Assembly: GCA_937885475.1 (NCBI GenBank) | Contig: CAKZZR010000088.1 | Coordinates: 1 to 9,702, forward strand | Origin: an uncultured Treponema sp. | Lineage (GTDB): Bacteria; Spirochaetota; Spirochaetia; Treponematales; Treponemataceae | Direction of reading: 5' to 3' | Length of the DNA: 9,702 nt | Position numbers and translations under genes: made by a program | Notes under the pieces: model-generated | Seen by the model: the letters and a program-made list of their open reading frames with translations, nothing else | What the model was told of the DNA's origin: nothing | The model's database searches: none | In this document: one piece after another, positions 6,807-9,702 of the stretch | Layout: the number at the start of each line of letters is the position of its first letter | Position numbering within the stretch: position 1 is the stretch's first letter

Positions 6807-6812
6807 TATAAT
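6807..6812 (+). promoter_or_regulatory. Possible plus-strand promoter upstream of repeat copy B
   Basis: A perfect TATAAT (6807-6812) is preceded by GGGCAAAA (6795-6802), the same box that sits 3-4 nt ahead of the azlC -10; the thi promoter has a similar one. There is no recognisable -35 (6784-6789 reads CAAATA). The -10 lies in the loop of AAAGCAT/ATGCTTT (6800-6806/6815-6821). If active, transcription from about 6819 would run through the structured repeat to the T run at 6969-6975, giving an RNA of about 157 nt. Confidence 0.3.
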
Positions 6813-6851
6813 CGATGCTTTAAAAAAAATACTGCGAAGGAGAAGGGGCAG

Positions 6852-6975
6852 CCTTCAAAAACACTCATTTTTGCTGCCGCGAAAGCGGCAAAGTATATGA
6901 GTTCCAAGCAAAAATGCGTGTAGCATGCTAGCATGCGGTTTTGAAGGATGAACTTCGACTGGAAAGTATTTTTTT
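6852..6975 (+). repeat. Dispersed structured intergenic repeat, copy B (fullest copy); candidate structured RNA
   Basis: This is the only copy with both ends in view. Its predicted helices are: P1 CCTTCAAAA (6852-6860) with TTTTGAAGG (6939-6947), 9 of 9 pairs; P2 6861-6874 with 6908-6921, 13 of 14 pairs; P2a TGCCGC-GAAA-GCGGCA (6875-6890) inside P2; and P3 GCATGC-TA-GCATGC (6923-6936), a perfect palindrome. P2 and P3 branch from P1 with almost no unpaired bases, like a compact three-way junction. A small hairpin (6952-6955/6964-6967) and a T7 run (6969-6975) follow, as in copy A. The tetranucleotide GTAG just before P3 recalls the foot of REP elements. No supported open reading frame uses it. 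Confidence 0.65.
6952..6975 (+). terminator. Weak hairpin plus T7, possible terminator
   Basis: ACTT (6952-6955) can pair with AAGT (6964-6967) around an 8-nt loop, immediately followed by ATTTTTTT. The equivalent in copy A (46-69) is CTC-GACTGG-GAG then CTATTTTTTT. The 48/59 pair changes C-G to T-A between copies. The stem is short, so efficient termination is doubtful, but the arrangement and T run are conserved in both copies. Confidence 0.3.
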
Positions 6976-7024
6976 CACTCGAAGATTTGTTTTTCAAAAC
7001 TTCTTATTTTTCGCGCAAAAAACA

Positions 7025-7054
7025 TTCACGCTTCCTTCAAAATCGTGGTAAAAT
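7025..7054 (+). promoter_or_regulatory. Candidate promoter of the amidohydrolase gene
   Basis: TTCACG (7025-7030), an 18-bp spacer and TAAAAT (7049-7054), with TG one base upstream of the -10 (7046-7047), resemble an extended -10 promoter. The predicted start near 7061 leaves only about 11 nt before the ATG and places the AAGGA ribosome-binding site (7060-7064) at the very 5' end of the RNA. The azlC promoter has the same -10 to start-codon distance. A promoter farther upstream, including one reading through repeat copy B, is an alternative. Confidence 0.4.
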
Positions 7055-7071
7055 GAAGTAAGGATATTCCT

Positions 7072-7878
7072 ATGATCATTGATACACATGTGCATTTCGG
7101 TTCTATACTCAACTTCAATCTTAAAAAGAAAACTGTACTCCTCGCAATGGAAAAGTACCATGTCTCAAAGGCAATCGTCTCAAACTGCCAGTGCTCTGAA
7201 TACGACCACAACCAGCGGATAATTCCGGACGCAAAGCAGGTTCCCATGCTGACGGCATCAAAGGCGGCAATTGATTTTGCAAAGGACAATCCCGACCGCA
7301 TTTACGCGGCAATCTGGGTAAAGCCCCACCTTGAGCAGCCCTCGGCAGAGCTGGAATATCTTCTGAAGGTTCATCTGGACTATGTGAAGGCGCTTAAAAT
7401 ACATCCGTTCCATTCTGCGATTCTGTTTGACGACCCGCGCGTTGAAACCTACATTGCGCTTGCGGAACGGCTCAAACTGCCGGTCATCACGCATACTGCA
7501 AAGGACGAAGGCTCATCGTGCAAGCGGGTGGCGGCAATGGCAAAAAAATATCCAAACGTGCGGTTCGTCATGGCTCATCTAGGACTTGAGACAGACAACG
7601 AGGAAGCAATACGCCTGTGCGCGGAAATTCCTAACCTCTACGGCGACACGGCGTGGGTTCCTATGGAAAGCGCCATAAAATTCATCAAGACAGTAGGAAG
7701 CGAAAAACTGATGTTTGGAAGCGACATGCCGATTGACGGACTTGACACCTACGCCACGAACAAGTGGGGGCAACGCTCCATGTATCAGGACTATTTTACG
7801 GAGCTGGAAGGACGCATTTCCAGCACGGATTTTGAGAACCTTATGTGGAAGAACGCCAAGGAATTCTACGGTCTGTAG
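7072..7878 (+). CDS. Amidohydrolase_2 family metal-dependent hydrolase or decarboxylase
   Basis: This 268-residue TIM-barrel protein has the ligands of the amidohydrolase superfamily in order: DTHVHFG with His6 and His8, KIHPFH with His111, THT with His141, MAHLG with His169 and FGSDMP with Asp218. The arrangement matches the amidohydrolase_2 group (PF04909), which includes decarboxylases such as ACMS/resorcylate decarboxylase relatives as well as hydrolases of ring or lactone substrates. Length is at the short end of the group. The substrate cannot be inferred. The ATG at 7072 is preceded by AAGGA (7060-7064) with 7 nt between. No signal peptide is seen, so it is cytoplasmic. It stands alone on the plus strand, and its last 13 nt overlap the convergent gene at 7866-9236. 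Confidence 0.8.
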   Translation: MIIDTHVHFGSILNFNLKKKTVLLAMEKYHVSKAIVSNCQCSEYDHNQRIIPDAKQVPMLTASKAAIDFAKDNPDRIYAAIWVKPHLEQPSAELEYLLKVHLDYVKALKIHPFHSAILFDDPRVETYIALAERLKLPVITHTAKDEGSSCKRVAAMAKKYPNVRFVMAHLGLETDNEEAIRLCAEIPNLYGDTAWVPMESAIKFIKTVGSEKLMFGSDMPIDGLDTYATNKWGQRSMYQDYFTELEGRISSTDFENLMWKNAKEFYGL

Positions 7879-7891
7879 GGATAGAATTCCT
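7859..7891. repeat. 10-bp inverted repeat across overlapping convergent gene ends
   Basis: AGGAATTCTA (7859-7868) and TAGAATTCCT (7882-7891) are perfect reverse complements around a 13-nt loop. The left arm contains the stop of the minus-strand gene (7866-7868), and the loop contains the TAG of the amidohydrolase (7876-7878). Both strands therefore encode an Glu-Phe-Tyr triplet near their C-termini. It could act as a bidirectional transcript-end hairpin, though neither side has a T run. Confidence 0.6.
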
Positions 7892-9236
7892 CTACTGCCG
7901 GAACGCGCGTAAGGAACACAAAATCGAGGATATAGCGCCCGTAGAATTCGTCAAACGAAAGCTCCTCGCCATCCTTAAAAATCACGCACTTAAAGCGGCT
8001 CTGCTCGTCAAAATACGGAAAGAACACGCAGCATTCGTTGAACACCTTTACCTCGGGGCTTCGGCGGTCGGTTTCGCGTATCGCGCCAAAATAGAATGTC
8101 TCTGGCTCCGTAACGGCAAGAATGTACAGCAGCGCCTTGAGCGAATGCATGGAATAGCCTGTATTTTCCATAAAGCCAGTTGAATTGACAATGCCCTTTT
8201 CCGTCATCTCGGAAGTAAACGGCTCAATGGTAACGTCCGTACCAGACTCATTGTAAAGATACGTGCGCCGCGTGCGTACGGACACAATCGCGCTCGCAAG
8301 ATTGCGAATCCAGTCAAGCGTGAACGAGATAGAATAATTTTCGCTTAAGATTCCCTGAAAGCCCACGTTCTTGTATTCCACCGTGGAAAGAATGAGCGGC
8401 TCGCGCTTTAATTGCGAGCCGGCAAGCGGTTCCACAATGCCGTCGGCTATCCATTTAAGGTATCCCGCTCCGCTTAGCGTAAGCTTGTCGGCAAGCTCGC
8501 GGTCGATTTTGCGGGCGGCACCGGTTGAAATGCTGACCGGCTTTCCGTCCTCGTCGTACATAGCGTCATCAACGAGTGCAATCTGCGGATTGAGTTCCTT
8601 TATCGTATTAATCATCTGAAGCGAGGCATGGTAGCCGTCCTTGTAGACGCGAGAATACTGCCATGGAAGCATTTTTTCAGTCCAGCGAACGACCTGCTCA
8701 AACGACGATGTATAGAAGCGGCTGAACGGAAGCCCTGTAGGAACGCCACGCGCGGCATAGCAACCAAAGACGACGTAATCGCAGAATGCCGTTTTTCCGG
8801 ACGGCGTGAACTGAACGAACACCTCGCTGTCCGCAGAAAAATAATAGCGAAGTCTGAGCGGCTTTCCGCTCTTTTTGTCGCGGATAAGCAAAAAACTTCC
8901 CGCCGCATCACCAGGATACATATCCTGCATTTCCGTAGACTTTCCCTTGTCGGAATATACGTCAACCTCAATGCGCGCGTAGGGAGCCACAAAGATATTG
9001 AAGGTATCCTCTGTTTCCTCCAGCCGAATCTGAAATTTCTCGCCTATGGAGTTCGTACGAAGCTCGGGGCGGTTCATGCGCACATTCTGAAGCGGAGCCT
9101 CAAACCATGTCTCAACCAAATCCCTGCGGATTTCCGAGGAATCAGGAATTCCATAGCGGTTGTAGACGGCGAATGCCGGAATCACAGAAAAGACCACGCA
9201 CAGCGCGCACAAAAGACACTTTCCGAGCTTTTTCAT
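7866..9236 (-). CDS. Exported protein of unknown function with signal peptide
   Basis: I do not recognise this family. The 456-residue product starts with a clear Sec signal peptide: MKKLGK, a hydrophobic core (7-20) and a type I site after Ala-Phe-Ala (21-23). There is no lipobox cysteine at the cleavage point, so it is probably periplasmic or surface-associated. The remainder looks globular, with many aromatic and beta-type stretches (for example NIFVAPYARIEVDVY and RLRYYFSADSEVFVQF), a positively charged middle (RTRRTYLY) and the C-terminus EEFYPYRP. No catalytic motif, repeat or later membrane segment is evident. The ATG at 9236 lies 5 nt after the stop of the upstream activase-like gene. 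A GGAGG (ending in that gene's last codons) is 10 nt from the start, suggesting co-transcription and coupling. It may be a spirochaete-restricted protein; that is inference only. Confidence 0.8.
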   Translation of the reverse strand: MKKLGKCLLCALCVVFSVIPAFAVYNRYGIPDSSEIRRDLVETWFEAPLQNVRMNRPELRTNSIGEKFQIRLEETEDTFNIFVAPYARIEVDVYSDKGKSTEMQDMYPGDAAGSFLLIRDKKSGKPLRLRYYFSADSEVFVQFTPSGKTAFCDYVVFGCYAARGVPTGLPFSRFYTSSFEQVVRWTEKMLPWQYSRVYKDGYHASLQMINTIKELNPQIALVDDAMYDEDGKPVSISTGAARKIDRELADKLTLSGAGYLKWIADGIVEPLAGSQLKREPLILSTVEYKNVGFQGILSENYSISFTLDWIRNLASAIVSVRTRRTYLYNESGTDVTIEPFTSEMTEKGIVNSTGFMENTGYSMHSLKALLYILAVTEPETFYFGAIRETDRRSPEVKVFNECCVFFPYFDEQSRFKCVIFKDGEELSFDEFYGRYILDFVFLTRVPAVEEFYPYRP

Positions 9237-9241
9237 TGATG

Positions 9242-9702
9242 TTATGCCTCCACCGGCGCTTCAGACATGCTGACCGGCTCCGGATCGGTAAGCGAAGAAG
9301 CCCCTTCCGCAAGATGAACGACAGGCCGCGTTCTAGTTCCGTCCGGGCTAACGATAACGCCGTCATCATTCTCGTCAGGATGCTTTCCGGCAGGCGCATT
9401 TGAAAGAAGAAGCTTGAGCCTGTTCAGCTGGTTCACCTCGGAAGAACCCGGGTCATAGTCAATGGCACTTATGTTCGCACCGGGGAAGCGGCGGCGCAAT
9501 TCCTTTATCATGCCCTTTCCGGTAACGTGGTTAGGAAGACACGCAAAAGGCTGAACGCAGGCAATGCTCGGCGCCCCGGAATGAATGAGTTCCACCATCT
9601 CGGCGGTAAGGAACCAGCCTTCACCTGTGATGTTTCCAAGCTGAACGATGTCGTCAACGCCCTTCATCAAATCATATATTGAGCTCGGCGGATCAAAGCG
9701 GC
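9242..9702 (-). CDS. 2-hydroxyacyl-CoA dehydratase activase-like protein, C-terminal end (partial)
   Basis: Only the C-terminal part is present, about 152 codons; the reading frame stays open to the window edge. An apparent TTG start at 9670 is just an internal leucine codon, since the upstream residues RFDPPSSIYD continue the family pattern. The visible part shows LGNITGEGWFLTAEM, CVQPFACLPNHVTGKGMIK and IDYDPGSSEVNQLNR, characteristic of the C-terminal end of the very large proteins that fuse a BadF/HgdC-type ATPase activator to dehydratase-like and DUF2229 domains. Such proteins are usually well over 1000 residues. Their real substrate is unclear in most organisms. The last 50 or so residues (after KLLLSN) form a Pro-, Glu-, Asp- and Ser-rich, probably disordered tail. 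It is the first gene of a pair with the exported protein. Confidence 0.85.
   Translation of the reverse strand, partial: RFDPPSSIYDLMKGVDDIVQLGNITGEGWFLTAEMVELIHSGAPSIACVQPFACLPNHVTGKGMIKELRRRFPGANISAIDYDPGSSEVNQLNRLKLLLSNAPAGKHPDENDDGVIVSPDGTRTRPVVHLAEGASSLTDPEPVSMSEAPVEA

Noticed and set aside
6800..6821. AAAGCAT/ATGCTTT hairpin as a terminator
   Set aside because: It is followed by an A run on the plus strand and has no T run after it on the minus strand; it is better viewed as a possible operator around the TATAAT.
6806..6997. A 63-codon minus-strand reading frame across repeat copy B
   Set aside because: It lies within the structured repeat, has no clear ribosome-binding site, and the differences between repeat copies are not biased to third codon positions.
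7061..7071. Hairpin AGGA-TAT-TCCT hiding the amidohydrolase ribosome-binding site
   Set aside because: Only four base pairs around a three-base loop; too unstable and likely to occur by chance.
8628..9239. Plus-strand frame of 203 codons opposite the exported protein gene
   Set aside because: The minus-strand gene has a signal peptide, ribosome-binding site and operon context; the plus frame has none of these.
9665..9670. A start codon for the activase-like gene at 9670 (TTG) or 9667 (ATG)
   Set aside because: The frame stays open upstream and encodes RFDPPSSIYD, which fits the family, so the gene continues beyond the window.
1..9702. CRISPR array, IS element, prophage or defence system
   Set aside because: No regularly spaced repeats, transposase, integrase, nuclease or other defence-type genes are visible; the three repeat copies are isolated and intergenic.

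Overview
The window looks like chromosomal DNA of an anaerobic bacterium, most likely a gut-type treponeme or another spirochaete. This rests on the oxygen-sensitive tyrosine-dependent route to the thiazole (ThiH rather than ThiO), a 2-hydroxyacyl-CoA dehydratase activase-like gene, a citramalate synthase, and an exported protein of unknown family. The assignment to Treponema is an inference from gene content and style. No rRNA, tRNA, CRISPR array or intact transposon is visible.

Layout. 1-185: upstream region holding the right part of a dispersed repeat (copy A) and a promoter. 186-1225: azlC-azlD, a branched-chain amino acid exporter with overlapping genes. 1298-1425: a near-consensus promoter followed directly by a TPP riboswitch. 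1489-5058: a tightly packed thiS-thiF-thiG-thiH-thiE operon that makes the thiazole half of thiamine and joins the two halves. 5121-6716 (minus): citramalate synthase, convergent with thiE. 6717-7071: a 355-nt divergent intergenic region with the cimA promoter, a second candidate promoter and the fullest copy (B) of the structured repeat. 7072-7878: an amidohydrolase_2-family metal hydrolase. 7866-9236 (minus): a large exported protein of unknown function that overlaps the amidohydrolase tail to tail by 13 nt. 9242-9702 (minus): the C-terminal end of a 2-hydroxyacyl-CoA dehydratase/activase-like protein running off the window, translationally close-coupled to the exported protein.

How the parts fit. 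Citramalate synthase opens a threonine-independent isoleucine route, and AzlCD exports branched-chain amino acids. The acetohydroxyacid synthase step of that pathway uses TPP, so the three blocks are metabolically compatible, though nothing here proves co-regulation. The thi operon lacks thiC, thiD and a TMP kinase, so the pyrimidine half must come from elsewhere in the genome or from salvage.

The least expected content is not a gene. A dispersed intergenic element occurs three times (1-69; 5050-5111 inverted; 6852-6975). The fullest copy can fold into a closed multi-helix structure: a 9-bp outer stem, a 13/14-bp arm ending in a GNRA-loop hairpin, and a palindromic hairpin. It is followed by a small hairpin and a T7 run. 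Several differences between copies are paired, compensatory changes. It may be a structured RNA, a REP-like mobile repeat, or both.
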